A stretch of DNA of 64,000 nt from Chryseobacterium soldanellicola (GCF_900100115.1 NZ_FNKL01000002.1:248001-312000), one strand, 5' to 3'. Numbered from the stretch's first letter, positions 35,043-45,391 are shown. The notes: generated by a model not told the origin, from the letters alone. Numbers and translations: made by a program.

Positions 35043-36656
35043 TTAATAACCGGTGTTTTGCTGAATAGTAGGGTTAGCTGCAATTTCAGACAATGGGATT
35101 GGGAATGTGTATCTGTAATCACCATTCGCCAGGTTAGTCGTTGGTACGATATCATCCGTATTATTTCTATCCATAGTTACCCCTGCTTTTACAGCAAGAC
35201 GCTTAAGATCGATATAACGGTGTCCTTCAATAGCCAATTCAATACGTCTTTCTTGCAATACATCAGCCCAAGCAGCTTGCGCATTTGCATAAACAGGTAA
35301 TGCAACAGGTCCTAAATAGTTTCTTGCATCTCTTACGTTTTTGATATAACCTGCAGCCGTAGCCAATTGATTGCTATTGATTGCACATTCAGCTAAGATA
35401 AAATACATCTCAGATAGTCTGAACAATTTAAGGTCATTTCTTGTATTCGTTCCTGTTTTGCCAGGATATTTATCAATAACCAAACGGTCAGTAGTTCTTG
35501 TTTGTGGCAGGTTGTTAGGGTACAATGTTGCATAATTTGCATTAGCAGCAGTTGTAGGGTCTCTATCTACCAAAAATCTAACATCTCCTCCAGTTCCACC
35601 ATTATAACCAGCTAATAAAAGGTTATAAAGGTTACGTCCCCAGAACCACATTGGAGATCCTGAAATATTAGAAGCATTAGTATTCCAATATGTTCCAACA
35701 GCAACTCCGTTTCCAGCAGTTGCAATACGTCCTAATGAGAAAATTGTTTCACCTCTTCTCTCATCCACCCACATACTTCTATATGGATTAAATGATGTAC
35801 CAACAGCATAGAATTGCGCTCTCCAAGTACTATTATCAACTGTAGATCCACTGGCCGCATTAGTAATAGGAGTAGCAGGCGTTAACGGGAAACCACCCGC
35901 CGAAGACGCACTGATTACTAGCTCAGCATTAGTTTTTGCCTGTGCATAATCGCCTTTATATAAAAAATATCTGGCTGCAATAGCATTTATAGCACTTTTA
36001 CCAATAAAATACTGAGTACTTGCTTCTGTTGTTAAGACGCTTTTCGCATAATTGATATCGGCTTCGATAAAGCTATAAATATCAGAATTTTTCACTCTTG
36101 GAAGCTGTGAAGTAAGATCTGGAACATCTTTCAATAAAATTACTCCCAAAGCATTAGGATCAGTCATATTCTCAGAATATAAAGATTCTAATTGTATATA
36201 AGCAAATGCTCTTATTGCCCTAGCCTGAGCTAGAATATTGCTTAATCTTGCTGCATCAGCAGTACTTGTTGGAGTAATTGCTTCAGCTCCTCTTACTAAA
36301 CGATTAACATGGTTAATAACTGCATAGTTATTTTGCCAAACTGCTGCTGCTTGCGCAGTCTGCGAGTTAAAAAAGAAACGGTGTACGTCAAATTCCTGCC
36401 CACCACTACCAGAACCTGGTTTTACTTCGTCAGAAAGAACAGCAGTTGTATAAATTGCGGTTGATGGCTCTAAGCTACCGTATACATTCCCCATTAGATA
36501 ACCATATAAGGCATCTGTATCAGCAAATGGCGTTCCATCATCTTGAACCGTCCCCGGTTGCGGGTTGGTATCAAGCGCATCATTACAGCTCTGTAGTGCT
36601 CCTAAAGAAAACATTACAGAACCTATTAAAGATATATTTAAAATTAATTTTTTCAT
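35043..36656 (-). CDS. SusD/RagB-family lipoprotein (second pair)
   Basis: This 537-residue lipoprotein has a leader ending GALQSC (Cys24). TPR-type helices are visible (ARAIRAFAYIQLESLYSENM, LKLFRLSEMYFILAECAINS). The C-terminal block VLQERRIELAIEGHRYIDLKR to TFPIPLSEIAANPTIQQNTGY is diagnostic for SusD. Its gene begins 12 nt after the SusC partner. Substrate is unknown; unlike the first pair, no riboswitch is present upstream and no enzyme gene is linked. Confidence 0.92.
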   Translation of the reverse strand: MKKLILNISLIGSVMFSLGALQSCNDALDTNPQPGTVQDDGTPFADTDALYGYLMGNVYGSLEPSTAIYTTAVLSDEVKPGSGSGGQEFDVHRFFFNSQTAQAAAVWQNNYAVINHVNRLVRGAEAITPTSTADAARLSNILAQARAIRAFAYIQLESLYSENMTDPNALGVILLKDVPDLTSQLPRVKNSDIYSFIEADINYAKSVLTTEASTQYFIGKSAINAIAARYFLYKGDYAQAKTNAELVISASSAGGFPLTPATPITNAASGSTVDNSTWRAQFYAVGTSFNPYRSMWVDERRGETIFSLGRIATAGNGVAVGTYWNTNASNISGSPMWFWGRNLYNLLLAGYNGGTGGDVRFLVDRDPTTAANANYATLYPNNLPQTRTTDRLVIDKYPGKTGTNTRNDLKLFRLSEMYFILAECAINSNQLATAAGYIKNVRDARNYLGPVALPVYANAQAAWADVLQERRIELAIEGHRYIDLKRLAVKAGVTMDRNNTDDIVPTTNLANGDYRYTFPIPLSEIAANPTIQQNTGY

Positions 36657-36668
36657 TTAAACTTATTA

Positions 36669-39521
36669 TTAAAATTGTACATTAAGACCTACAGAAACAA
36701 CTTTAGGGTTAGGATAAACACTTAATGAATATGAGAACAATGGTTCTGGATCATATCCTCTCCAGTTTGTCCATGTCACTAAATTTTCTGCTTGAACAAA
36801 TACTTTGATAGAACTGATAGGTAACCCTCTCAACATATCTTTCTTGAAGTTGTAACCAAAAGTTACATTTTTCAAACGAATAAAGTCAGTTTTGTAAAGG
36901 AATCTATCAGAAGATCCATCTGTTCCAAGATTGGTAGCATTCAAAGAAGGAACGTTTGTGTTTGTATTTTCCGGAGTCCAAGAGTTTAAAATATCTCCTG
37001 AGAAGTTAAATCCTGATTGTACACCAATTGAACTTGGGTCCATCAACCATGAATAAACATTGTCATACATCCATCCTCCAGCTTGATAGCTGAACAATAC
37101 ATCTGCAAACCATCCTTTATAATCAGCATTTAAACCAAAACCTCCTGTGAATTTAGGAATATAAGATTTACCTGTTAATACTTTATCATTAGCTGTTGGT
37201 GCTTCAGTAATATTACCGTCAGCTCCAATGAATTGCATTTCTCCAGTTTGAGCATTTACTCCAGCATAGTGGTATAAATTCCATTGTCCGATTGGCCCTC
37301 CTGCAGCATTCACGTTATCCCCTGAAAGGTCAGCTCCTTCGAACTCAACAATTTCGTTTTTGTTATATGCTCCGTTAGCAAAAAGAGATAAGCTATAGTC
37401 TTTATTCTTAAGAACATTGAAACGTAATGATCCTTCAATACCTTTATTCTCAAGTTTTCCATTATTTCCGTTGATAGAGTACTGCCCGGTAACAGCAGAT
37501 AATGAAATACCGTTAAATAATCTATCTGTCGTTTTCTTATAGATATCAAAAGTACCTTCTACGAAATTATTAAATAATGCAAAGTCAACCCCAATGTTAG
37601 CTTGTGTTACTTTTTCCCATTTAATATTTGGATTACCGATGGTTGCACCGTATCCAGGAAGGTTCATATATCCAGCCCCACTTCCTACTAAGTCAGAATA
37701 TAAGTTCGTTCCTGAGAATAATGGGTTACCATTGTTAGCCGGTTGAACTAAGTTTTGGTTACCTGTAGTACCATAAGAACCTCTAATTTTCAACATTTTC
37801 ACTGTATTCGATCCTGAAAGGAAATCTTCTTTATCAAGATTCCAACGACCTCCTACAGACCAGAATGTCTCCCATCTGTTGTCAGGAGAGAATCTATACG
37901 ATCCATCTCTTCTTACCGTAGCACTCACACCATATTTTCCAGCGTAGTCATAATCTAGTGTTCCTACATATGCCAATGTACCAGCGTTAATTTTAGCAGC
38001 TGAAACACTTGGAAGATAAAGTGACGGAGTAGCAGGGTTGAATGGAATATAACCTGTTCCTGAACCAAATGCCCAGATAAATGGATCTAAACCATTTTGC
38101 TGACGAGCTGAAGCCAAGTAGTGAGCTTTTACATAATCTAAATAAGCAGCAACAGTAAGTGAGTGATCACCAAACTTTTTATCAAAAGTAATGTTTGTTA
38201 CTGAGTTAAATGTTAAGTCTTTAGTATTAGAAATTGATTCAAGACCTCCGAACTGAGCGGTAGTAGGTTTTGCAGCAATTGAAAGATATCCTCTTGGATC
38301 ACGAGCAAAAGTACGGTCAGTTTCTTTGTAATCGATACCTGATCTGTTTCCTACTGATAACCAATCTGTAAGTTTATAGTTTACGTTTGCGTTAGCTAGG
38401 ATTGAAGTTTCAGTATATAGGTTTTTTACCCCTCCTCTGATAACATCCTGAAGGATCCATCCCGGAGCAGCACCACCACCATATTGGTTATACATATCCT
38501 GACCTCCACTAAATGGATAAGATTCAAGATATGAAGGCGTTAATAAAGATCCGAAAAGTGGGTTTTGTACAATATTATTATCAAGACCTGTATTGGTTTC
38601 CTGATCTAGCTGGTGACGCTTAGAATATCCTACCGCCATTTGCATACTAAATGTCAATCTTCCGTTGTCAGATTTACCATTCAAGTTATTTCTCAAAGTG
38701 AATCTTTGGAAATCAGTAGATTTAAAAACACCATCAGTATTCAAATACCCCAATGAGGTATAGTTATTAATGTTTTTACCTCCAGAAGTTATACCTAAAG
38801 TATGTTGCTGTAACATTGAAGTTTGGAAAAACTCTTTGTTCCAATCTGTATTTACATCGTAAGCAGCTATTTCCTCAGGAGTCAAAGTCGATCCCAGACC
38901 AACTCCCTGGCTATTTTCTAAATTCAATAGGCTTCTAGAATCTAGCATATTATACTTAGTCTTAGGCAATACTGAGAATGAAGTAAGAACATCATAAGTT
39001 ACTCTTAATCCACTGTTATACTTAGCGTTTTTAGTATTGATTACAACAACACCATTCGCACCTCTGTTACCATAGATAGAAGTTGCTTGCGCATCTTTCA
39101 AAATACTGATGCTTTCAATATCCTCAGTATTTAAGTTTCTGAACTGAGTTGCAGAAGTAATTAACCCGTCAATTACATACAATGGATCCGTAGATGCGTT
39201 GATAGATGACAGACCACGAACCATAACATCAATCTTACCAGAACCTGGAGATCCTGAAGTAGAGTTAATACTAATCCCCGGCGCATTTCCTTGAAGGGAA
39301 TTGATAAAGGAAATATTAGGACGATTTTCAAGAGCTTTAGAATCTACAGTAACTGAAGCTGCCGCAGATTTTGCTTTTGTACTTTTCTTGCTATACCCTA
39401 AAACAACAACCTCTTCAATTTTAGCCTCCTTTGTAGTGTCGACCGGTTTTTGTTGAGCTAGCACAGCTGAGCCTGTAAAAAACAAAACGCCAGCCGTTAA
39501 TACACGTAGTTTAACATTCAT
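36669..39521 (-). CDS. SusC/RagA-family TonB-dependent transporter (second pair)
   Basis: This 950-residue outer-membrane transporter has a signal peptide ending SAVLAQ and a TonB-box-like region KIEEVVVLGYSKKSTKAK. The SusC signatures DVMVRGLSSINASTDPLYVI and YGNRGANGVVVINTKNAKYN are present, and the barrel ends KVVSVGLNVQF. As in the first pair, no N-terminal carboxypeptidase-regulatory-like domain precedes the plug. It opens a two-gene unit with SusD. A plausible promoter lies about 30 nt upstream, and the following 800 bp contain no gene. Confidence 0.92.
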   Translation of the reverse strand: MNVKLRVLTAGVLFFTGSAVLAQQKPVDTTKEAKIEEVVVLGYSKKSTKAKSAAASVTVDSKALENRPNISFINSLQGNAPGISINSTSGSPGSGKIDVMVRGLSSINASTDPLYVIDGLITSATQFRNLNTEDIESISILKDAQATSIYGNRGANGVVVINTKNAKYNSGLRVTYDVLTSFSVLPKTKYNMLDSRSLLNLENSQGVGLGSTLTPEEIAAYDVNTDWNKEFFQTSMLQQHTLGITSGGKNINNYTSLGYLNTDGVFKSTDFQRFTLRNNLNGKSDNGRLTFSMQMAVGYSKRHQLDQETNTGLDNNIVQNPLFGSLLTPSYLESYPFSGGQDMYNQYGGGAAPGWILQDVIRGGVKNLYTETSILANANVNYKLTDWLSVGNRSGIDYKETDRTFARDPRGYLSIAAKPTTAQFGGLESISNTKDLTFNSVTNITFDKKFGDHSLTVAAYLDYVKAHYLASARQQNGLDPFIWAFGSGTGYIPFNPATPSLYLPSVSAAKINAGTLAYVGTLDYDYAGKYGVSATVRRDGSYRFSPDNRWETFWSVGGRWNLDKEDFLSGSNTVKMLKIRGSYGTTGNQNLVQPANNGNPLFSGTNLYSDLVGSGAGYMNLPGYGATIGNPNIKWEKVTQANIGVDFALFNNFVEGTFDIYKKTTDRLFNGISLSAVTGQYSINGNNGKLENKGIEGSLRFNVLKNKDYSLSLFANGAYNKNEIVEFEGADLSGDNVNAAGGPIGQWNLYHYAGVNAQTGEMQFIGADGNITEAPTANDKVLTGKSYIPKFTGGFGLNADYKGWFADVLFSYQAGGWMYDNVYSWLMDPSSIGVQSGFNFSGDILNSWTPENTNTNVPSLNATNLGTDGSSDRFLYKTDFIRLKNVTFGYNFKKDMLRGLPISSIKVFVQAENLVTWTNWRGYDPEPLFSYSLSVYPNPKVVSVGLNVQF

Positions 39522-39550
39522 ATTAACAAATTTTAATATATTTTAATGGG

Positions 39551-39582
39551 CAAATATGTTAATAAATATTAACACTTGCAAG
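39551..39582 (-). promoter_or_regulatory. Promoter for the second SusC/SusD pair
   Basis: On the minus strand CTTG (39582-39579) is followed after about 20 nt by CATATTTG (39558-39551). This is close to the TTTG / TAnnTTTG arrangement, with C for T at the first -7 position. It is about 30 nt before the SusC ATG. Confidence 0.45.
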
Positions 39583-39771
39583 TTTTTTAACTGTATTTAT
39601 AGTATAATTTTCTTTAAAATCCATTAATTAAAGTATAAAACATAAGAAACTTAATAATAATACACGGTTATTGTTTAATAAAATTAATTTTTTTCGCCAT
39701 AATTATCAAATTTAACAATTATTCAACAATTTAGAAAACTTTATTTAGATTCATTATAAATTAAGAAAAAT

Positions 39772-39799
39772 AAAAACCATTTTCATAAAAATGGTTTTT
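39772..39799. terminator. Hairpin with flanking A/T tracts in the gap
   Basis: AAAAACCATTTT pairs with AAAATGGTTTTT around a very short loop, with A-rich sequence before and T-rich sequence after. It could terminate transcription in either direction, but no gene ends close to it except possibly the remnant frame. Confidence 0.5.
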
Positions 39800-39982
39800 A
39801 TTTATAAGCAGAAAGTAGAGTTATTTACTATTTAATTTACAAATATCGTTTCTTAAATAGTATAGAACCTTATAAAATTCAATTTTCTTTTTTGTGATTT
39901 TTACCACTTACTATTTTACAGATAAATATATTTTATGGTTTTGATTATTCATAAAAAACGGCAATTTCGTTCACAAAATTAG

Positions 39983-40246
39983 CCATTTTCAAGCTCGTGG
40001 ATTTTTTCTTGGAGCCGGTATATTGTTAATAATACTGTTAATTTTATTAAAAATCTGAATGTTTTTATTGTTGATTCTACTAATGCCTGTTTTAAAAACA
40101 GTGTCTTATTAAGAAAATATCATGCTAAAAAAATTCATTATAAAGCACGAAAAGCAAAAGAATATTTTATGACAATTTTTGAAAAAAGGCATCTGTTATA
40201 CATGCTTTTAAATCAAAATAAAATAGAATTTGAGAAGAAGATTTAA
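39983..40246 (+). pseudogene. Open frame without a start codon, possible gene remnant
   Basis: The frame is open for 88 codons between TAG 39980-39982 and TAA 40244-40246, in sequence of roughly 75% AT where stops should be frequent. No ATG, GTG or TTG occurs near its start; the first in-frame ATG is two thirds of the way along. The translated C-terminal part is basic and helical (KYHAKKIHYKARKAKEYF, KRHLLYMLLNQNKIEFEKKI). I do not recognise the family. It may be the decayed tail of a lost gene or a chance frame. Confidence 0.25.
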
Positions 40247-40290
40247 TAAGATCAGTTGATTTTTTAAACCAAAAATTAAGAAACAAAAAA

Positions 40291-40314
40291 AAACCACTTT
40301 TTACAAAGTGGTTT
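40291..40314 (-). terminator. Intrinsic terminator after infB
   Basis: AAACCACTTT pairs with AAAGTGGTTT around GTAA (minus strand) and is followed by a run of T residues. It lies 25 nt past the infB stop and ends the rimP-nusA-infB transcript. Confidence 0.9.
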
Positions 40315-40338
40315 TAAAATTATATAAGAAAGGTTAAT

Positions 40339-43300
40339 TTATTTCAATTTCTTCTTAACGGCTACTTCTTCGTAAACCTCAAGAATATCACCCTCTTCAA
40401 TGTCGTTGTATCCTTTCAGATTCAATCCACATTCGTAACCTTTTGTTACTTCCTTCACATCGTCTTTGAAACGTTTTAAACTCTCTAATTCACCGTCAAA
40501 CTTCACGATTCCGTCGCGAAGGACTCTGATTTTAGACTGTCTTGTTACTTTTCCTGAAAGAACCATACAACCGGCAATTGTTCCGACTTTAGAAATCTTG
40601 AAGACTTCTCTGATCTCAACGTTACCAATTACCTGCTCTTTAATTTCAGGAGAAAGCATACCTTCCATCGCTTCTTTAACCTCGTCAATAGCAGCGTAGA
40701 TTACAGAATATGTTCTGATTTCAATTTCTTCTTTATCAGCCAATTCTTTAGCATTACCACCAGCTCTTACGTTGAAACCGATAATAATTGCATCAGAAGC
40801 CGTTGCTAAGTTAACATCAGATTCCGTGATCTGTCCAACACCTTTATGAAGGATGTTTACATTGATCTCAGCCGTTGATAACCTTTGTAACTGATCTGAT
40901 AATGCTTCAACCGAACCATCAACGTCACCTTTTAAGATAATATTAAGCTCTTTAAACTCACCTAAAGCGATTCTTCTACCCAATTCTTCAAGCGTAGTGT
41001 GCTTTTTAGTTCTGATAGAAAGTTCTCTTTGAAGTTGCTCTCTCTTATTGGCAATAGTTTTAGCTTCACTTTCGTCGTCGTAAACTTTAAATTTATCACC
41101 CGCTGTAGGAGCTCCGTCTAAACCTAAAATAGTTACCGGAATAGATGGGCCGGCCTCTGTAAGATTTCTACCTCTTTCATCAAGCATCGCTTTCACCTTA
41201 CCGTGGTTCTTACCTGCTACTACATAATCTCCGACTCTCAAAGTACCTGTCTGCACCAACATAGTGGCAACATAACCTCTACCTTTATCCAATGAAGCTT
41301 CAATAACAACACCTTGGGCATTTCTATTAGGATTCGCTTTTAAATCAAGCATTTCTGCCTGAAGTAATACTTTTTCTAACAGGACATCCATATTGTTACC
41401 AAATTTCGCAGAAATTTCCTGCGCCTGAACATTTCCACCCCATTCTTCTACCAAAATATTCATTCCGGAAAGTTGCTGACGGATATTATCAGGGTTTGCA
41501 TTTGGTCTGTCAACCTTGTTTAATGCAATGATCATCGGTACACCTGCAGCCTGTGCGTGAGAAATCGCTTCTCTCGTTTGAGGCATCACATCATCATCGG
41601 CAGCAATTACAATAATTGCAATATCGGTGATTTGAGCACCTCTGGCTCTCATCGCCGTAAAGGCTTCGTGACCCGGTGTATCTAAGAATGTAATTCTCTG
41701 ACCATTTTCCAATTTTACGTTATAAGCACCAATGTGCTGTGTAATACCTCCGGATTCACCGGCAATTACGTTGGTTTTTCTAATGTAGTCAAGCAATGAA
41801 GTCTTACCGTGGTCAACGTGTCCCATTACTGTTACAATCGGAGCTCTTGGAAGAAGCTCTTCTTCTGTGTCAACAATTTCTTCAGCTTCGGATTCTCCAA
41901 GATCTGCATCTGAGAATTCAATTTTATAACCAAATTCGTCGGCTACCAATAATAAGGTATCAGCTTCCAGCCTTTGGTTCATGGTAACCATTACCCCTAA
42001 TGAGAAACAAGCAGAAATTACTTCGGTTGGCGACACGTTCATTAAACTTGCCAATTCACCTACCGTAATAAATTCAGTAACCTTTAATGTTCTGTCTTGT
42101 GCATCAATCTCTTGCTGACGCTCATCCTGTTCTCTACGGAAAGTTCTTTTATCTTTTCTGTGCTTGGCAGATTTAGACTTACCTCCTTTGTTTGTAAGTT
42201 TTTCAAGAGTTTCCTTGATCTGGTTTTTAACTTGCTCGTCTGTCAATTCAACAGGCATGGTTCTCTGACCCGGTCTGTTATTGTTTCCAAAACGGTTTCC
42301 ACCGCCTTGTCCTGCAGGACGATTCCCTTGGCCGCCTTGTCCTGGTGGACGGTTGCCTTGGTTGTTATTTCCAAAACGGTTTCCACCACCTTGACCTCCC
42401 TGGCCTTGTCCCTGAGGGCGATTTCCTTGTGCGCCACCCTGACCTTGACCCGGAGGACGATTCCCCTGAGGGCCGCCTTGGCCTTGAGGACGGTTTCCGC
42501 CTTGGTTGTTATTGTTATTACCATAAGGACGGTTTCCTTGTTGCCCGCCTCCCTGGTTATTATTGTTTCCGCCTTGCTGGTTGTTACCACCACCTTGTTG
42601 GTTATTTCCACCCGGCTTTTCAATTCTTTTTCTCTTCTTTTTCGCTCCAGAATTTGGTTTTGGCGCAAACTGAGTAAGGTCGATCTTTTCCCCGACGATC
42701 TTAGGACCATCAAGTTTCTGATAAACCGTTTCAATTTTTTGTGGCTCCTGTGGCTCTTCTGGCGTTGGTTTTTGCGTCTCAGCTTTCACCTCAGCAGGTT
42801 TGGCTACAGGCTGCTCAACAACCGGTTTTGGAGCTTCTTTTACAGGCTCGATTTGTTTTTCTACAGGTTTGTCCTCTGCTTTTTTCTCCTCCACTTTAGG
42901 TTTATCTTTTTTTGTTGGTCTATTTCTAGATTCTATTTGAGACAAATCTATTTTATCCAGAACTTTAAATTCCTGTTTTTCAGGAGCTGCTTTTACTTCG
43001 GGAGCAGGTACAACTTCTTCTTTCTTTTCTTCAACAACAGGTTTTTTCTCCTCAACCATGGGAACTGGTTTTTCAGCAGGAGTTTCTTCAACTTCAGGCT
43101 TTTTAGACTCTAAGTCTATTTTACCTAAAATCTTAGTTTCTGGTTTATTAGCTTTAGCTCTTATTACTTCAGGGGTTTTCTCAATTTCCAGCTTTTCTTC
43201 CGGAACTTTTGTGATCACCACCTCATGGGAAGCTTTACGTTGTTCACCATCCTTGGCAAACTCAGCTTCCAATGCAGAATATGCCGCTTCTTCTAATTGA

Positions 43301-43410
43301 GCGTTAGGATTGCTTTCAACCTCGATTCCCTTAGCTTGTAAAAACTCCACTAATCTGGACATCGAAATGTTGAATTCCTTAACCGCTTTATTTAATCTTA
43401 TTTTTGGCAT
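40339..43410 (-). CDS. infB: Translation initiation factor IF-2
   Basis: This 1023-residue GTPase brings initiator tRNA to the ribosome. The G domain starts near residue 525 with GHVDHGKT (530-537), DTPGHEAF and NKVD, followed by domains II-IV, including the tRNA-binding C2 end. The N-terminal half is a Pro/Glu/Lys-rich linker, then a Gly/Asn/Gln/Arg-rich low-complexity tract (about residues 268-390) with NRPPGQGG- and GNNNQGG-type units, then the conserved IF2-N segment. It is the third gene of the rimP-nusA-infB unit. Long open frames on both other strands across the tract are composition artefacts. Confidence 0.97.
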   Translation of the reverse strand: MPKIRLNKAVKEFNISMSRLVEFLQAKGIEVESNPNAQLEEAAYSALEAEFAKDGEQRKASHEVVITKVPEEKLEIEKTPEVIRAKANKPETKILGKIDLESKKPEVEETPAEKPVPMVEEKKPVVEEKKEEVVPAPEVKAAPEKQEFKVLDKIDLSQIESRNRPTKKDKPKVEEKKAEDKPVEKQIEPVKEAPKPVVEQPVAKPAEVKAETQKPTPEEPQEPQKIETVYQKLDGPKIVGEKIDLTQFAPKPNSGAKKKRKRIEKPGGNNQQGGGNNQQGGNNNNQGGGQQGNRPYGNNNNNQGGNRPQGQGGPQGNRPPGQGQGGAQGNRPQGQGQGGQGGGNRFGNNNQGNRPPGQGGQGNRPAGQGGGNRFGNNNRPGQRTMPVELTDEQVKNQIKETLEKLTNKGGKSKSAKHRKDKRTFRREQDERQQEIDAQDRTLKVTEFITVGELASLMNVSPTEVISACFSLGVMVTMNQRLEADTLLLVADEFGYKIEFSDADLGESEAEEIVDTEEELLPRAPIVTVMGHVDHGKTSLLDYIRKTNVIAGESGGITQHIGAYNVKLENGQRITFLDTPGHEAFTAMRARGAQITDIAIIVIAADDDVMPQTREAISHAQAAGVPMIIALNKVDRPNANPDNIRQQLSGMNILVEEWGGNVQAQEISAKFGNNMDVLLEKVLLQAEMLDLKANPNRNAQGVVIEASLDKGRGYVATMLVQTGTLRVGDYVVAGKNHGKVKAMLDERGRNLTEAGPSIPVTILGLDGAPTAGDKFKVYDDESEAKTIANKREQLQRELSIRTKKHTTLEELGRRIALGEFKELNIILKGDVDGSVEALSDQLQRLSTAEINVNILHKGVGQITESDVNLATASDAIIIGFNVRAGGNAKELADKEEIEIRTYSVIYAAIDEVKEAMEGMLSPEIKEQVIGNVEIREVFKISKVGTIAGCMVLSGKVTRQSKIRVLRDGIVKFDGELESLKRFKDDVKEVTKGYECGLNLKGYNDIEEGDILEVYEEVAVKKKLK

Positions 43411-43488
43411 CTATATTATTTACTATTTTTTTTAATTCTTAAAATTAAAGTATTTCTTTTTACTGTTTATTAAAATTTAATTAAAATC

Positions 43489-44724
43489 TTAATCTTCAAA
43501 TTCTTCTCTTAGAATACGTTTAACGTCTTCAATGGTTTCTTCTTCAAGATCCACCATATTAAGAAGGCTTTCAGTTTCTTTATCCAATACGGATTTCGCA
43601 GTAGTAAGACCTACTTTTTTAAATTCATCCAAAATCCACTGCTCGATATCGTCATTAAATTCTCTCAAATCAACATCGTCATCCTCGCTAGCTTCTCTAT
43701 ACACATCAATTTCATATCCTGACAACCAAGAAGCCAGTCTGATATTCTGTCCTTGCTTACCGATTACTTTAGAAATCTCTTCAACAGGCGTGTAAACCAA
43801 TGCATAGTTTGCCTCCTCGTTGATGTCAATTTTATTGACCGTTACGTTTCCTAAAGCTCTCTTCACCAAAATCTCAGGGTTTTTAGACCACTGGATAACA
43901 TCGATGTTTTCGTTTCTCAATTCTCTTACAACTCCGTGAATTCTGGATCCTTTTACACCCACACAGGCACCCACAGGATCAATTCTGTCATCATAAGCAT
44001 CAACTGCAATTTTCGCCTTTTCACCAGGGATTCTTACTACCTTTTTCAACATGATAGTACCATCCTGGATCTCAGGAATTTCCAGCTCTAATAATTTCTC
44101 AAGGAATTTAGGTGCAGTTCTGGAAATAATAATCTGCGGTTTAGAACCTTTAAAATCTACTGTTTCAACAATAGCTCTGATACTTTCACCCTTTTTAAAG
44201 AAGTCAGATGGGATCTGGTTTTCTTTTGGCAAAATAAATTCGTTTTCCTCATCATCCAATAAGATCACGTGTTTGTGACGGATGTGATGAATCTCACCAA
44301 TTACAATTTCCCCGATTCTGTCTCTGAACTGCTCGTACAACATGGCATTGTTGTGCTCCTGCAGTTTAGTTGCCAAAATCTGTTTCAAAGTAAGGATATT
44401 TCTTCTTCCTAACTGTGCTACAGGGATTTCTCTTGTATATTCTTCACCCACTTCAAAAGTAGGGTCGATTTTCTTAGCTTGCGAAATTTCAATTTCCAGA
44501 TCATCATCTTCAGACATATCGTCTTCTACAATCGTCATATTTAAAAATATCTGAAAATCTCCTTTATCAGGATTCACAATCACATCAAAATGGTCATCTG
44601 AGTCAAATCTTTTTCTCAAAAGAGTTTTCAGTGAATCTTCAATAATTGCCATAAGATCAATCTTACTGATCCCTTTTTCGTCTTTAAAATCACCAAAGGA
44701 TTCAATCAACGCTATATTATCCAT
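43489..44724 (-). CDS. nusA: Transcription termination/antitermination factor NusA
   Basis: This 411-residue RNA-polymerase-binding factor has an N-terminal RNAP-binding domain (residues 1-125), an S1 domain (about 135-200) and two KH domains (GACVGVKGSRIHGVVRELRN and ISKVIGKQGQNIRLASWLSG). A short acidic tail follows instead of the C-terminal repeats of E. coli NusA. It lies 18 nt after rimP and about 80 nt before infB. NusA stimulates pausing and intrinsic termination, so the terminator-like hairpin in the rimP leader may give autoregulation. Confidence 0.96.
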   Translation of the reverse strand: MDNIALIESFGDFKDEKGISKIDLMAIIEDSLKTLLRKRFDSDDHFDVIVNPDKGDFQIFLNMTIVEDDMSEDDDLEIEISQAKKIDPTFEVGEEYTREIPVAQLGRRNILTLKQILATKLQEHNNAMLYEQFRDRIGEIVIGEIHHIRHKHVILLDDEENEFILPKENQIPSDFFKKGESIRAIVETVDFKGSKPQIIISRTAPKFLEKLLELEIPEIQDGTIMLKKVVRIPGEKAKIAVDAYDDRIDPVGACVGVKGSRIHGVVRELRNENIDVIQWSKNPEILVKRALGNVTVNKIDINEEANYALVYTPVEEISKVIGKQGQNIRLASWLSGYEIDVYREASEDDDVDLREFNDDIEQWILDEFKKVGLTTAKSVLDKETESLLNMVDLEEETIEDVKRILREEFED

Positions 44725-44742
44725 CTATTTTCTTTTTTCTTT

Positions 44743-45210
44743 TTAAAATTTAATTACTACTAATGCTTTCTTAATCTCGGAGTAAGGAATTTCCTTTTCC
44801 TCCTCCACGTCTACTTTACCTTTACCTATTTCTTTCGGTTTGCGGTAACGTAAGACAAGTGTGATTTTTTCGTCATCCACTTTTGCTAATTCACCTTCAA
44901 TTTTAGAAGCATCTTCCAACATTACTTCGATCTCTCTTCCTAAATTTTTATTGAATTGCCTTGGAGTTGATAATGGCTCACTCAATCCTGCAGACATCAC
45001 CTGTAAGCTGAAATCATGCTCTTCGCGATCCATATTGAATTCTACCGCGCGGCTCGCATCAAGGCAGTCCTGCAGCGTCACTCCATTATCACCATCTAAA
45101 ATCACCGTAATATCATCCCCTGCAGAAAACTTCAGATCAATAAGAAATAAATCTTTTCTGGTTTCAAGGAATTCATTTAATAATTCTTCAATTTTTTTTC
45201 TAAACTCCAT
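44743..45210 (-). CDS. rimP: Ribosome maturation factor RimP
   Basis: This 155-residue protein assists 30S subunit maturation. The N-terminal alpha/beta domain has LIDLKFSAGDDITVILDGDNGVTLQDCLDAS, and VMSAGLSEPLSTPRQFNKNLGREIEVML leads into the Sm-like C-terminal domain. Order rimP-nusA-infB is conserved across bacteria. Its ATG at 45210 is overlapped by the end of a 21-codon frame that runs through the upstream leader. Confidence 0.93.
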   Translation of the reverse strand: MEFRKKIEELLNEFLETRKDLFLIDLKFSAGDDITVILDGDNGVTLQDCLDASRAVEFNMDREEHDFSLQVMSAGLSEPLSTPRQFNKNLGREIEVMLEDASKIEGELAKVDDEKITLVLRYRKPKEIGKGKVDVEEEKEIPYSEIKKALVVIKF

Positions 45211-45265
45211 AAATATATCTTGGTTTACCCGTACGAAAAAAGGCTTTCTTCCGAAGCCTTCCCAT
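45200..45265 (-). other. Possible 21-codon leader ORF overlapping the rimP start
   Basis: On the minus strand ATG at 45265-45263 opens MGRLRKKAFFRTGKPRYIYGV and stops at TAG 45202-45200, 11 nt inside rimP in another frame. The first six codons form the 5' half of the leader hairpin, so translation could affect it. A chance frame of this length is common, so this is weak evidence. Confidence 0.25.
45234..45260 (-). terminator. Terminator-like attenuator hairpin in the rimP-nusA-infB leader
   Basis: AAGGCTT pairs with AAGCCTT around a 7-nt loop and is followed directly by TTTTTTCG on the minus strand. It lies between the promoter at 45287-45317 and the rimP ATG, not after a gene. The position suits transcriptional attenuation of the operon. 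Confidence 0.65.
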
Positions 45266-45286
45266 TATTTTTCCGTAAATCCAATG

Positions 45287-45317
45287 CAAATATACAAATT
45301 TTTCTTAAAAAAGCAAA
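45287..45317 (-). promoter_or_regulatory. Strong Bacteroidetes-type promoter of rimP-nusA-infB
   Basis: On the minus strand TTTG (45317-45314) is followed after 19 nt by TATATTTG (45294-45287). This is a full match to the TTTG-N19-TAnnTTTG housekeeping consensus. It gives a leader of about 70 nt before rimP. Confidence 0.75.
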
Positions 45318-45391
45318 ATCATCTTATTATCAAGTGAATAACTTAAAATTGATTTACATTAAATTAAAGGACGTGGTGAAAGTATTTTTAT

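Larger units (their letters stand above)
39583..40290. other. Gene-poor AT-rich gap between infB and the second SusC/SusD pair
   Basis: No complete gene, RNA gene or insertion sequence was recognised. It contains a perfect hairpin at 39772-39799 and an open frame without a start codon at 39983-40246. The rest is AT-rich sequence in which I see nothing. Confidence 0.6.

Noticed and set aside
42243..42734. 163-codon minus-strand frame overlapping infB
   Set aside because: Out-of-frame reading of the same Gly/Asn/Gln tract, with no independent signal.
42097..43113. 338-codon open frame on the plus strand opposite infB
   Set aside because: It is antisense to the repetitive, stop-poor IF-2 linker and encodes a Phe/Leu/Arg-rich low-complexity product, so it is a composition artefact.
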